This document shows, piece after piece, positions 32,291 to 41,191 of a stretch of 64,000 nucleotides of DNA. Both the position numbers and the translations under genes were made by a program. The stretch spans positions 78,321 to 142,320 of the forward strand of contig PNMZ01000007.1 of the NCBI GenBank assembly GCA_013823945.1, written 5' to 3'. Numbering within the stretch: position 1 is the first letter of the stretch; each line of letters opens with the position of its first letter. Below the pieces are notes generated by a model, which saw nothing but the letters and a program-made list of their open reading frames with translations, was not told where the DNA came from and did not search any database. Origin of the DNA: a bacterium. GTDB lineage: Bacteria; Armatimonadota; Fimbriimonadia; Fimbriimonadales; Fimbriimonadaceae.

Positions 32291-33270
32291 GGGTAGCGGT
32301 CGTCGGAGCCGGCATGGCCGGACTTGGGGCGGCTAGAACATTGCGTGTGGCGGGGATTGCCACGGTTATATTTGAGAAGTCACGGGGATTAGGTGGGCGT
32401 GTGGCGACCAGATACTTGGGCGATTACGCTTTTGACCACGGCGCGACGGTAATTTCTCCAAGGGGAAGTGAATTAGAGCGGGTGATCCTAGAAGAATTAC
32501 CGACAGACGAACTCGTTGATGTGACGGCTCCGATTTATCTGGCTCATGATGACCGCGTGACGGCAGTTGACCCGGAAGGAGGAAAGATCAAGCGGTATGC
32601 CTATGCGAAAGGTAATTCGACGTTGGGCCGGCTTTTGGGGGAAGGGATTGAGTCTCGGTTAGAAATGCGTGTGGAGGAGATATCAAAGAATGGGCCGCAC
32701 TATTTGATTGATGGGGAGAGTTTTAGCCATGTGATTTTGAACCCGCCGATTCCTCAATCGGAGGTTTTACTTGCTAGCCTAGGGGACAAACGGAGTTTTC
32801 CGGGGGCGCAGTATCGGAAATGCCTGAGCGTTATGTTTGGGGTTGCTTCGGAAATTGATCGACCTTACCATGCGATACTGGATCCTAATCAGAGTCAGCC
32901 TTTGACATGGTTGAGTCTGGAGCATGTGAAATGTCCGGGAGGATTCCGGGCTCCAGACGGTCACGCGGCGGTTGTGGTGCAGATGAGTGCGCGGTATAGC
33001 CGCTATAGTTATGAACGGTCGGATGAGGATATTCTGCGAGAGACTTGGGTGGATGTCAAGCGGGTGTTAGAACTCGGAAAGGTGGGTTATGAAGTGAGTT
33101 CAGTGATGCGGTGGCGGTACAGTCACTCTTCCAACACGATTGGGTTTGAAACAGCGAATCCGCACGGGGCAAAGGTATTGGTTGTGGGCGATGGATTGAG
33201 TGGAGCTCGAACTCACCAGGCCTATGAGACAGGAGTTCGGGCGGCGCGTCAGATATTGGAGGATATATGA
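32287..33270 (+). CDS. Renalase-like FAD/NAD(P)-dependent oxidoreductase
   Basis: 327 residues, starting GTG at 32287 inside the previous stop (GTGA). FAD site VAVVGAGMAGLGAARTLRVAG, then EKSRGLGGRVATRYLGDYAFDHG, the renalase-type second motif. The C-terminal VLVVGDGLSGARTHQAYETG lines the flavin. Bacterial renalases oxidise off-target dihydro-NAD(P) isomers; related proteins have other roles. It is distantly related to the neighbour at 31031. Confidence 0.86.
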   Translation: MRVAVVGAGMAGLGAARTLRVAGIATVIFEKSRGLGGRVATRYLGDYAFDHGATVISPRGSELERVILEELPTDELVDVTAPIYLAHDDRVTAVDPEGGKIKRYAYAKGNSTLGRLLGEGIESRLEMRVEEISKNGPHYLIDGESFSHVILNPPIPQSEVLLASLGDKRSFPGAQYRKCLSVMFGVASEIDRPYHAILDPNQSQPLTWLSLEHVKCPGGFRAPDGHAAVVVQMSARYSRYSYERSDEDILRETWVDVKRVLELGKVGYEVSSVMRWRYSHSSNTIGFETANPHGAKVLVVGDGLSGARTHQAYETGVRAARQILEDI

Positions 33271-33908
33271 AACGATTGATTGGTGGAGTGGTGGTTGCGG
33301 GTCTGGCTTCCCTTGGTTGGGCGGGGGAAGTGATTTTGGATGTTGATGCGGGGGGTCTTAAAGGTTCGGCGACGTTGGTGAATCAGTTGTTACCAAATGG
33401 GTCGAAGTACGTTCGATTGGGGATGTTGTTGGAGGATGCGAGTGGGAAATCGGTGAGTGTGCTTCAGGAGTCCACTTATGACAAGACTGGGCGTCCGGTT
33501 CGGCTTTTGCAACGGACGAATTTGAAAGGTGGATCGGCATTACAGTCGGTTGTAGTGACTTTTGATGACTCAGGAGCAAATTTTAAGGTTGATCAGGGTG
33601 GGAAGACCTTGAATGATACGATCAAGTATCCGGCGGGGAAATCGGTTTTGGCGACGCCGGAATTTTGGTTTATCCGGGATGTGGTGAATCCAGGCGGCGT
33701 GAAGAGTTATTGGCGGTTTGACATGGCGAAGCAGAATTGGGCCGAGATTAAGTGCGAATATCATGGTAAGCGGGATTTGAAGTGGGGGGGTAAGACGGTG
33801 AATGCGCATTTGGTGACGATGGGAGAAGGTCGGGCCTATTTGGACGATGCGGGAGACCCTTATGTGGTTGAGACAGGGAACGGAAAGATGGTGAGACGAG
33901 CAAAATGA
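33267..33908 (+). CDS. Exported protein of unknown function
   Basis: 213 residues. Signal peptide about 1-20 (MKRLIGGVVVAGLASLGWAG). The mature part is mostly beta with a repeated SVLQESTYDKTGRPVRLLQR-like strand pattern and a WRFDMAKQNWAEIKCEYHGK block, somewhat like periplasmic DUF3108-type proteins, but I do not recognise the family. It is translationally coupled to the genes on both sides (ATGA). Confidence 0.72.
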   Translation: MKRLIGGVVVAGLASLGWAGEVILDVDAGGLKGSATLVNQLLPNGSKYVRLGMLLEDASGKSVSVLQESTYDKTGRPVRLLQRTNLKGGSALQSVVVTFDDSGANFKVDQGGKTLNDTIKYPAGKSVLATPEFWFIRDVVNPGGVKSYWRFDMAKQNWAEIKCEYHGKRDLKWGGKTVNAHLVTMGEGRAYLDDAGDPYVVETGNGKMVRRAK

Positions 33909-34699
33909 TTAAGGTAGCGATTGCGGGGGCGGCGGGGAGAATGGGGCAGGAAGTTGTCAGGGCGGTGAGTTCAGCGCAGGATATGGAATTGGTTGGAGCT
34001 TTTGACCGTTCGGTTGATTTTGCGAGTACGGGCACAATGTTAGGTGGGGGAGTCACAGATGTTCCTATAGGGCAGAAGATTGGGGCGATGATGGATGAGA
34101 CACAGCCTGACATTTTGGTGGAATTGACGCATTTGGCAGGCGCGGCGGATCATACTTTGAACGCATTGAAGCGAGGGATTTCGGTTGTGATCGGGACAAG
34201 TGGTCTGAATAACGAGGATCTACGAGCGATTCAGCTAAGTTGTGAGAGCTATGGTGCTTCGGCGATATTGGTACCGAATTTTGCAATTGGGGCGGTTCTA
34301 ATGATGAAATTTGCGGAGATGGCGGCGAGATACTTCCCCCATGCGGAAGTAATGGAACTTCACCACGAGCAGAAAATGGATGCGCCGAGTGGAACGGCGT
34401 GGCATACGGCGGAGCGGATCGCGGCGGCTCGGCAGAATGCGCCTCGATTACCGCACGGAGCAGTACAAAAAGCACCGGGGGCGAGAGGGGGCGAAGTAAA
34501 GGGTGTTCCTGTTCACTCGGTTCGGTTACCGGGTTATGTGGCGAGTCAAGAAGTGCTATTCGGCGGAGCGGGCGAACGTTTGACTTTGCGTCATGATTCG
34601 ATTGACCGAGCGAGTTTTATGGCGGGAGTTTTGCTTGCGATCCGTGAGGTTCGTAATGTGAAGGGGTTCGTTGTTGGACTTGATCACGTTATGGGGTAG
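33905..34699 (+). CDS. dapB: 4-hydroxy-tetrahydrodipicolinate reductase
   Basis: 264 residues, full length. NAD(P)H reduction step of the lysine/diaminopimelate pathway. Rossmann motif VAIAGAAGRMGQEV at residues 4-17, IGTSGL near 98, PNFAIGAVLMMKFAEMAA near 126, and the active-site HHEQKMDAPSGTA near 155-167. Last gene of the oxidoreductase operon; the end overlaps the convergent SRPBCC gene by 11 bp. Confidence 0.96.
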   Translation: MIKVAIAGAAGRMGQEVVRAVSSAQDMELVGAFDRSVDFASTGTMLGGGVTDVPIGQKIGAMMDETQPDILVELTHLAGAADHTLNALKRGISVVIGTSGLNNEDLRAIQLSCESYGASAILVPNFAIGAVLMMKFAEMAARYFPHAEVMELHHEQKMDAPSGTAWHTAERIAAARQNAPRLPHGAVQKAPGARGGEVKGVPVHSVRLPGYVASQEVLFGGAGERLTLRHDSIDRASFMAGVLLAIREVRNVKGFVVGLDHVMG

Positions 34700-35231
34700 A
34701 TGTCTCTTCTTTCGGTTCGTGGAGTTCAAAGTCGCTGACATAGCTGGCAGCTGAGTCGAAGAGTTCGGAGTTGATTTTGGCTTGTTCAGTTTCAAGATGT
34801 TCTTTAGTGACTCTGTGGCGGTAACTGAACATTTTGTCGAGTTTTTCGCTGACGGCGACTTCGTCAATGAGTTTGGCGAGCGGTCCGCCTTTCAGTTCGT
34901 AATGAATGGTGTCGCGGAGGATGCAATCACCTTCATTGTCGATGAAATCGTGGTGGTGCGTCCAGGATTTGAAGGGTGATTTTTCGGCAGTGTCGGTGAA
35001 TCCGTGGGGTGGATTGACTTTAGTGATGCGGGCCTTCCAGGTGAGCCAAATGCCGAACTGCTTGGTTTTCATCTCATGGAGGGCGCCTTCTTTGACATCA
35101 AGATTCTTACTGATGAGTTGAATTTCTTGCTCGGCGGGGGTGAGAATGCGGAGGGCTGATGCTGAGGAGTGGAAGTCCCAAAGTTTTTGAACTGGGGCTT
35201 TAATGTAGGTTTCAAAGACTTTTGTTGGCAT
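34689..35231 (-). CDS. SRPBCC-family protein
   Basis: 180 residues. START-like fold pattern: FETYIKAPVQKLWDFHSSAS at the start, LTPAEQEIQL, then SWTHHHDFIDNEGDCILRDT and IHYELKGGPLAKLIDE near residue 110-125. This form is close to the cyclase/dehydrase-like proteins that bind hydrophobic ligands. No ligand is assignable. CGTATC/GATACG at 35232-35248 makes a hairpin directly before the ATG and might limit translation or be an operator. Confidence 0.83.
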   Translation of the reverse strand: MPTKVFETYIKAPVQKLWDFHSSASALRILTPAEQEIQLISKNLDVKEGALHEMKTKQFGIWLTWKARITKVNPPHGFTDTAEKSPFKSWTHHHDFIDNEGDCILRDTIHYELKGGPLAKLIDEVAVSEKLDKMFSYRHRVTKEHLETEQAKINSELFDSAASYVSDFELHEPKEETSTP

Positions 35232-35276
35232 CGTATCTTGATGATACGAAAAATTTGTGGAGTTAGTGTTAAGATT

Positions 35277-35305
35277 GTGGCAAGGATTGAATACATCCTT
35301 GCCAC
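35277..35305 (-). terminator. Hairpin downstream of the prepilin gene
   Basis: Perfect 10-bp stem GTGGCAAGGA / TCCTTGCCAC with a 9-base loop, 14 bp past the stop of the leftward prepilin gene. Only a weak T-rich follow-up on the minus strand. Confidence 0.65.
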
Positions 35306-35318
35306 GTAAGCAATTGAG

Positions 35319-36227
35319 TTATGGTAGGGCGACCGCAGTTTGGGTGCTGAAGTCGTAATCCGGTCGAAACATGAAGGAGTGGCAACCAGTGGAGTCTTGC
35401 CATCGTGCGTTGGGCTCTGCGGTTCCGGCATAGTCGGTGAAGGGATCCTTGGTCGGATCAGTTGCTCCAGTCGATTTGATACCGATTTTTACCCATTTGG
35501 CATGGGAGTCGGCGTATGTGAATATGATTCCGCCGGAGTGGAGATCATAGCCCGTGTTGCGGGAGTTTGTAGATGCACGACTGAGTGATCCGTTATTGGC
35601 AAATGAACATCCGGCGGCAGGTGGCTGGTAGATGCAGGGAGCACTTCCGGTGAAGCATCCGAGATACGGGTTGGCGTATGCCCAACCTTCGATGGATGCT
35701 CGACCTCGTCCATTCCAAAGAACGGGAAGTTGAGCAACCGAGGTAATTGAAGTATGGCTGTAGCTATTGAGCAGTCCGTTGTAGGTGTAGCTGATTGCGG
35801 GGGCACCTGACGGCGGAGTAAATCCGGGATAAGGGGAAGAAGTGACTCCGCCAACCTTCACTCCGTTAGGGTCGGACATGAGTTGGTAGTTTTTGACGTA
35901 AGGTTGGGTGTTGTTGACCCAAAATCCGGCAATTGAGGCGTTGATGACCGGGTCGTTTGAAACCAGCCAATTTCCGGCTGGAGTAAGGCGATCATAGTTG
36001 TATCGTGTTGGGGTGCCCGGCATGGGGGTGTAAGTGATCGGCATGACATCATCGTAATCGGCGAGATAGATGTGCATGGAAGTGCCAACTTGTTTGAGAT
36101 TGCTGACGCTTGAAATTTTCTTTGCGGCGGCTTTGGCCTGGGCGAAAACGGGAAAGAGGATTGCGGCAAGGATCGCGATGATTGCGATCACAACAAGCAG
36201 TTCAATGAGGGTAAAGGCTCTTTTCAT
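35319..36227 (-). CDS. Prepilin-like protein with DUF1559-type architecture
   Basis: 302 residues. Type III-like signal [20 protein letters not shown] with Ala at -1 and Glu+5, then [13 protein letters not shown], the Armatimonadota/Planctomycetota form of the pseudopilin helix. The large C-terminal domain ends with [20 protein letters not shown], corresponding to the H-G/DGHV block of DUF1559. Such proteins occur in large families and may be minor pilins or surface proteins. A single gene, upstream spacer 36228-36328 shared with the beta-lactamase-like gene. Confidence 0.87.
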   Translation of the reverse strand: MKRAFTLIELLVVIAIIAILAAILFPVFAQAKAAAKKISSVSNLKQVGTSMHIYLADYDDVMPITYTPMPGTPTRYNYDRLTPAGNWLVSNDPVINASIAGFWVNNTQPYVKNYQLMSDPNGVKVGGVTSSPYPGFTPPSGAPAISYTYNGLLNSYSHTSITSVAQLPVLWNGRGRASIEGWAYANPYLGCFTGSAPCIYQPPAAGCSFANNGSLSRASTNSRNTGYDLHSGGIIFTYADSHAKWVKIGIKSTGATDPTKDPFTDYAGTAEPNARWQDSTGCHSFMFRPDYDFSTQTAVALP

Positions 36228-36328
36228 TTTGGGGGTGAGGGAGTGGCTCCCAATACTCTTAGGATGACTATAACACGAAGATTGTTCGGTTCGGGCATAT
36301 TGTGCTGTTTTTCAGGTTAGATATTGGA

Positions 36329-37357
36329 ATGCGACGGGCTTTGAGTTTGATGGTTTTGGGATTGGTGAGTGTCGGGTTATCGGATGGGGTGGACGAGTAT
36401 GTCAAGGCGAAAATGGAAGCTGACCATTTGCCGGGAGTTGCTTTTGCGGTGATAGATCCGGGTGGTAAGGTGGCATTTCGCAGTTACGGGGTTGCAAATC
36501 GAGAAACTGGAGAATTGTTTACAGAGAAGAGTACGCACCGTATCGCGAGTTTGAGTAAGCAGATGTGCAGTTTTGTCGCGCTGAGCTTGGTGCGGGACGG
36601 GAAATTGAGTTTAGATGATGAAGTGTTGCGGTGGTTTCCGAAGGGCAATCCGGGATGGAAAGGAATGACGGTGCGGCACTTGATGGGTCATACGAGCGGG
36701 ATTGCTGATCCGGCGGGATTTTCATATTCCAAAGAGTATTCGACTGATGAGTATGTGGCGTTGCTGGCGAAGGCAGATCTGGAAACGAAGCCGGGCGAAA
36801 AGTATCGCTATAACAATTACGCTTATGGTTTGCTGGGCGAACTTTTGGGGATTGCGGGTGGCAGTTCCTTGCCGGAGTTGGCACGAAAGTACATTTTTGA
36901 TCCGGTTGGGATGGCTGGAACGGGATATTACGTTGCGGGACAGAAACGGACCAATGAAGTTATTGCTTATCGGTGGAAAGATGGGGGTTATGAAATTCCT
37001 TTGCGAGAGAGGCCGCGTATTTTCCACGGGAGCGGCGGGGTGTATTCAACTTTGGAGGATATGGTGAAGTACGAATTGGCTTTGCGCAATGGGGATTTGG
37101 ATCAAAAAATTCTGATGCAGCAATGGACACCGAGCTTCCCGGCAGCGGGGAAATATGGTTTTGGGTGGCATGTGGGTGATGAGGAATTGACGCATACGGG
37201 CACAACTTTTGGATACACGTCGGCATTTTTGCGGGATCGCAAGGCGGGTTGGACAGTGATTTTGTTCCGCAACAGTGATACGGGGAGTCAGATGGACATG
37301 GCGCGGGAGATTCTCTCGAAGTGGCGCGCTCAGTTGGCTTCGCAGTCGAGGCAGTAA
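36329..37357 (+). CDS. Class C beta-lactamase-like serine hydrolase
   Basis: 342 residues from the ATG at 36329. Signal peptide about 1-22. Catalytic S-x-x-K in SLSKQ at residues 80-83 or so, Y-x-N in RYNNYAYG near 168, and HTGTTFGYTS in place of KTG near 297. Penicillin-binding-protein-like esterases and D-aminopeptidases share this pattern, so real beta-lactamase activity is not implied. The end overlaps the convergent sigma-factor gene by 28 bp. Confidence 0.87.
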   Translation: MRRALSLMVLGLVSVGLSDGVDEYVKAKMEADHLPGVAFAVIDPGGKVAFRSYGVANRETGELFTEKSTHRIASLSKQMCSFVALSLVRDGKLSLDDEVLRWFPKGNPGWKGMTVRHLMGHTSGIADPAGFSYSKEYSTDEYVALLAKADLETKPGEKYRYNNYAYGLLGELLGIAGGSSLPELARKYIFDPVGMAGTGYYVAGQKRTNEVIAYRWKDGGYEIPLRERPRIFHGSGGVYSTLEDMVKYELALRNGDLDQKILMQQWTPSFPAAGKYGFGWHVGDEELTHTGTTFGYTSAFLRDRKAGWTVILFRNSDTGSQMDMAREILSKWRAQLASQSRQ

Positions 37358-37842
37358 TCGATATTGGCGCGGATTTTGGCCCGAGCGCGGTGGAGGCGGC
37401 TTTTTTGAGCAGCGAGCGAGATGTTGAGTCGTTGCGAAGTCTCGGGGCCACTTAAACCTTGGATGTCTCTCAGCTCAAACACATCGCGCTCCTCGTGAGT
37501 GAGGATTTCGAGGGCTTGGTGGACTTTTGTGACGAGGGTGGAATCTTGAAAATCGGGTTCCGCTGGCGGAGCGGGGTACAGGTCGGCGAGATCGGTTACG
37601 GGGAGGAGTGCTTCTTTGCGCTTTATTCGACCGCATATCCGGCGGCCAATGATGGCAAGCCATGCTTGGAATCGCTCTTTATCTTCCAGAGATTGGTAGT
37701 GTTTGTAGGCGTTTAGAATTGCTTCGACGAGGGTGTCTTCAGCGTCTTCTCGGTTTCCGCAGACACGGAGCATTTGCCGATAGACTTGATCTTTGTGGGC
37801 GTTCAGTAGGGTTTCAAATTGATCGATATTAGGCTTGGTCAT
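37330..37842 (-). CDS. ECF-type RNA polymerase sigma factor
   Basis: 170 residues from the ATG at 37842 (MTKPNIDQFETLLNAHKDQV). Sigma region 2: YRQMLRVCGNREDAEDTLVE and FQAWLAIIGRRI; region 4: LEILTHEERDVFELRDIQGL and SQRLNISLAAQKSRLHRAR. A longer frame upstream would run through the gene at 37829 and is rejected. It overlaps that gene by 14 bp. The C-terminal CLDCEAN adds a Cys pair. No anti-sigma gene is recognised; the gene at 37829 is upstream and coupled. Confidence 0.88.
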   Translation of the reverse strand: MTKPNIDQFETLLNAHKDQVYRQMLRVCGNREDAEDTLVEAILNAYKHYQSLEDKERFQAWLAIIGRRICGRIKRKEALLPVTDLADLYPAPPAEPDFQDSTLVTKVHQALEILTHEERDVFELRDIQGLSGPETSQRLNISLAAQKSRLHRARAKIRANIDYCLDCEAN

Positions 37843-38347
37843 TGGACTCGATTTGATGATGGGATTGGTTTTGGGCCAGGAAATTCTGGATGTCTTCGGG
37901 GGATAGGATGATAATGTTTGGTTTTGCGAGTTTGGTGAATGTTTCGTTATCGGCGTGGTCGAGGGTGCCTTCGGCGTTGAACTCTTCGAGGAGTTTGCTG
38001 AGGACTTCGCTGGGATTGGGGGGGTAGTCGTAGGCGTCAATCCAGAGTCCCGGTTGGGGTTCATCGGATTTATAGGCGATGGCGGCAATGTAGAGTTCGT
38101 CGAGAGATTGATGTTCGGTTTCCGTACTCCAGACCCCGGTGCGGCAGGAGTGTCCGAGGGCGGTGAGTGCATGAGTTGCTTCTTCTAGGGGAATGGCGTG
38201 TTCGCAGCGGAAGAGGATTCGGTCAGTGGGATCGAGGTGGGTGAGAACTGTGTATCGTCCATCTCGGGACAGGTAGATCGTCGCTCCGTTGGGGTTGCGA
38301 TTTTGCATTTCGGCAAGGAAACCGTCCCAATCGGTGAGGAGTTGCAT
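37829..38347 (-). CDS. Conserved hypothetical protein coupled to the ECF sigma factor
   Basis: 172 residues, no signal peptide or membrane helix. Acidic, with TIYLSRDGRYTVLTHLDPTD at about 23-42 and a C-terminal SPEDIQNFLAQNQ helix. Not recognised. It overlaps the sigma gene by 14 bp and is read first, so it could modulate it; this is only positional inference. Confidence 0.7.
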   Translation of the reverse strand: MQLLTDWDGFLAEMQNRNPNGATIYLSRDGRYTVLTHLDPTDRILFRCEHAIPLEEATHALTALGHSCRTGVWSTETEHQSLDELYIAAIAYKSDEPQPGLWIDAYDYPPNPSEVLSKLLEEFNAEGTLDHADNETFTKLAKPNIIILSPEDIQNFLAQNQSHHQIESNDQA

Positions 38348-38404
38348 ATTTTTTATTATGGCCTGCCGTGAATTTTTGGTGGTGCAGACATCTGGACGGT
38401 GCCA

Positions 38405-39070
38405 TTAGTTGATGATTGCTGCTGTGTCTGATGGGGGTCGAGGTGAGAGTTTCCACGTGACCCCGTAATCGTCAGTTTGGGTGGCTTTGTCGCCAAAAAA
38501 CTCGATGAGGGCTTGGGGGTCTTGGGAGTTGTTGGGATCGACGTAGAATGCAGGTCCGTGCGGAAGCCCGGGCTCAATAACGAGCCGAATGTGGTTGGAA
38601 TCAATCGTCCAGCCGGAGGGCGTTTTGGTGGCGGACTGTTGCAGGAGGTCGGCATAGAATTGAGCGGCTTTTGTGGATTCGTGGAGATGAAGGGCAATTT
38701 TGGGAAGAATGATTGGTGGGTTGGGATTGATAATGGGCCAGTTCGATTCGGGAAGGGTTTGGAAGACATTCCAACTGATGCCGAACGGATCGCAAAGGAG
38801 ATTGAGTTGACCCTCGCCGTGCCATGTGAGCTCTTCGAATCCGAGGGCCCGAAGGAGGGGCCGTGCGGCATAGAGGTCGGGAGTGCTGAGTTCTAGGATG
38901 GGTGACTGTCGCTGACCAGGATCGACAAAGAATGAGAGGGATTCCGAAGTGAGTTTGAGCCCGTCGATTGAATGGTTAGGGGCGAGTTCAAAGAGAGTCG
39001 TGTAGAGTTTAACGAGGGGATCTGGATGGGGAGTTGTGAGTCCGACACAGGGGCTGAGATCAAACGCCAT
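38405..39070 (-). CDS. VOC (glyoxalase-fold) family protein
   Basis: 221 residues, two betaalphabetabetabeta modules: DLSPCVGLTTPHPDPLVKLYTTLF start of the first and LPKIALHLHESTKAAQFYAD start of the second (about residue 123). Metal-ligand residues may include the His in IALHLH and a late Glu, but the set is incomplete. Could be a lyase, dioxygenase or drug-binding protein. Transcribed away from acs. Confidence 0.82.
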   Translation of the reverse strand: MAFDLSPCVGLTTPHPDPLVKLYTTLFELAPNHSIDGLKLTSESLSFFVDPGQRQSPILELSTPDLYAARPLLRALGFEELTWHGEGQLNLLCDPFGISWNVFQTLPESNWPIINPNPPIILPKIALHLHESTKAAQFYADLLQQSATKTPSGWTIDSNHIRLVIEPGLPHGPAFYVDPNNSQDPQALIEFFGDKATQTDDYGVTWKLSPRPPSDTAAIIN

Positions 39071-39132
39071 CGCTTTGAAAGATGATATCCAAAAAAGGTA
39101 CCGGGTAAAACGGTTTATTCACGGAGACGAAG

Positions 39133-41133
39133 TTGTCAGAAACGATTGATACCCTACTGCAAGAGAACCGGAAGTTTGCGCCCAGTGCGGAGTTTGTTGC
39201 CCAAGCGAACATCAATGATGCGACGATCTATGAGTCGGCGGATTCAGATTGGCAGGGTTGGTGGACGAGTTGGGCGGAAAAACTCGATTGGTTCAAGAAG
39301 TGGGATACGGTTTTGGAATGGGAACAGCCGTTTGCAAAATGGTTCACGGGCGGAAAGATCAATGCTTGTTTCAATGCGGTTGATCGACATGTATTAGCGG
39401 GACGGGGTGATCGAGTGGCTTGGATTGCGGAAGGTGAGCCGGGCGATCAGCGTGTTTTCACCTATGCCGATGTATTGACGGAAGTTCAGAAGTTGGCGAA
39501 TGCGCTGAAAGAGTTGGGGATCGGGAAAGGGGATCGAGTCTGTATTTACTTGGGCCAGGGTCCGGAACTGTGTTTGTCGATGCTGGCATGCGCGCGGATT
39601 GGGGCGGTTCACTCGGTTATTTTTGGTGGATTTAGTGCTCAGTCGATTGCGGAGCGTGTGAATGATCAGGGGGCGAAGCTCATCATTACGGCTGATGGTT
39701 TGTGGCGACGGGGAAAAGTAATCGGGCTCAAAAAGATTGTTGATGACGCTTTGGATTTGGAATGTCCGACGGTTGAGCACGTCTTGATTCATGAGCGAGT
39801 TGGAGTGGTCGGCCATGTGACGAACGGGATGGCGGCACCGGACTATGACCGGGGAATGGCGATACCGGGACGAGATGTTTGGTGGGATGAGATTGTGGAA
39901 CTGCAATCAGCCGAGTGCGCTTGTGAAGAAATGGACAGCGAAGATTTGCTGTTTATTCTTTACACGAGCGGTTCGACGGGGAAGCCGAAAGGGATTATGC
40001 ACACGACGGCGGGGTATTTGACGGGGACGAGTGCGACGTCGAAGCTAGTGTTTGATTTAAAGGATTCGGATGTCTATTGGTGTACGGCGGATTGTGGTTG
40101 GATCACGGGGCACAGTTATGTTGTGTATGGTCCGATGGCGAATGGCGTGACCCAGGTGCTTTATGAGGGGGCTCCGGATACGCCGGATAAGGATCGGTTC
40201 TGGCGGATTATTGAACGGCATGGAGTGACGATTTTGTATACAGCTCCGACGGCAATCCGGACGTTTATGAAATGGGGCGAGGAGTACCCGAGGGGTTGTG
40301 ATTTGAGTTCATTAAGACTCCTTGGTACGGTAGGTGAGCCGATCAATCCGGAAGCTTGGATTTGGTATCAAGAGGTGATTGGTGGAGGACGATGCCCGAT
40401 TGTTGATACTTGGTGGCAGACAGAAACGGGTGCGATCATGATCACGCCGTTACCGGGGATTGTTTCGACGAAACCGGGGAGTGCGACGCGGACCTTCCCG
40501 GGTGTTTCCGCGACGATTTATGATGAGGATGGTAATGATTTGGTGAAGACTCACGGCATTCCGGTCGGTGGATTGCTTGTTTTGAATCGTCCTTGGCCGA
40601 GTATGTTGCGCGGAATATGGGGTGATGAGGAGCGGTATCGTCAGACTTATTGGAGTAAGTTCAGCGATGCTTATTTTGCGGGCGACGGGGCGAAGTTGGA
40701 CGAAGAAGGCTATTTCTGGTTGCTTGGTCGGGTGGACGATATTATGTTGGTGAGCGGTCACAACATTTCAACGATGGAGGTTGAGAGCGCGTTGGTGGAT
40801 CATCATTCGGTAGCGGAGAGTGCAGTGATTGGGAAGACACATGATGTGAAGGGTCAGTCAGTTGCGGCATTCGTGATTTTGAAGGGGCATGTTTCGCCTT
40901 CTGAGGAACTGAAGCAAGAGCTTCGGGCTCATGTTGCGACGAAGATTGGAGCGTTGGCGCGTCCGGATGATTTGTTCTTTACGGCAGAGTTACCGAAGAC
41001 TCGGAGTGGGAAGATCATGCGTCGGCTGCTGCGGGACATTGCGGAGGGCCGGGTGATGGGTGACGTGACGACCTTGGCTGACCCCGGGGTTGTCGCGGCA
41101 CTGAAGGGGCAGTATGAGGACAAGGAAGGGTAG
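39133..41133 (+). CDS. acs: Acetyl-CoA synthetase
   Basis: 666 residues. Makes acetyl-CoA from acetate, ATP and CoA. P-loop YTSGSTGKPKGIMHT near residue 280, TWWQTETGAIM near 420-430, and the C-terminal SGKIMRRLLRDIA with the acetylation-controlled Lys at about 627. The start is TTG at 39133 with GGAG seven bases upstream; the N-terminus (SETIDTLLQENRKF) matches family starts, and no better ATG is nearby. Confidence 0.96.
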   Translation: MSETIDTLLQENRKFAPSAEFVAQANINDATIYESADSDWQGWWTSWAEKLDWFKKWDTVLEWEQPFAKWFTGGKINACFNAVDRHVLAGRGDRVAWIAEGEPGDQRVFTYADVLTEVQKLANALKELGIGKGDRVCIYLGQGPELCLSMLACARIGAVHSVIFGGFSAQSIAERVNDQGAKLIITADGLWRRGKVIGLKKIVDDALDLECPTVEHVLIHERVGVVGHVTNGMAAPDYDRGMAIPGRDVWWDEIVELQSAECACEEMDSEDLLFILYTSGSTGKPKGIMHTTAGYLTGTSATSKLVFDLKDSDVYWCTADCGWITGHSYVVYGPMANGVTQVLYEGAPDTPDKDRFWRIIERHGVTILYTAPTAIRTFMKWGEEYPRGCDLSSLRLLGTVGEPINPEAWIWYQEVIGGGRCPIVDTWWQTETGAIMITPLPGIVSTKPGSATRTFPGVSATIYDEDGNDLVKTHGIPVGGLLVLNRPWPSMLRGIWGDEERYRQTYWSKFSDAYFAGDGAKLDEEGYFWLLGRVDDIMLVSGHNISTMEVESALVDHHSVAESAVIGKTHDVKGQSVAAFVILKGHVSPSEELKQELRAHVATKIGALARPDDLFFTAELPKTRSGKIMRRLLRDIAEGRVMGDVTTLADPGVVAALKGQYEDKEG

Positions 41134-41191
41134 AGGAATCCTGGCCTGAATACTTGGGTTTCGCTCCGTTAGCTTGGGGAACAAGCTGGGT

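Noticed and set aside
36329..37357. Antibiotic-resistance beta-lactamase
   Set aside because: The HTG in place of KTG and general similarity fit the broad serine-hydrolase group; no evidence for drug resistance.
37843..38172. N-terminal extension of the sigma factor (110 residues)
   Set aside because: Pro/Ser/Thr-rich translation of the gene at 37829 in another frame; the sigma domain starts at 37842.
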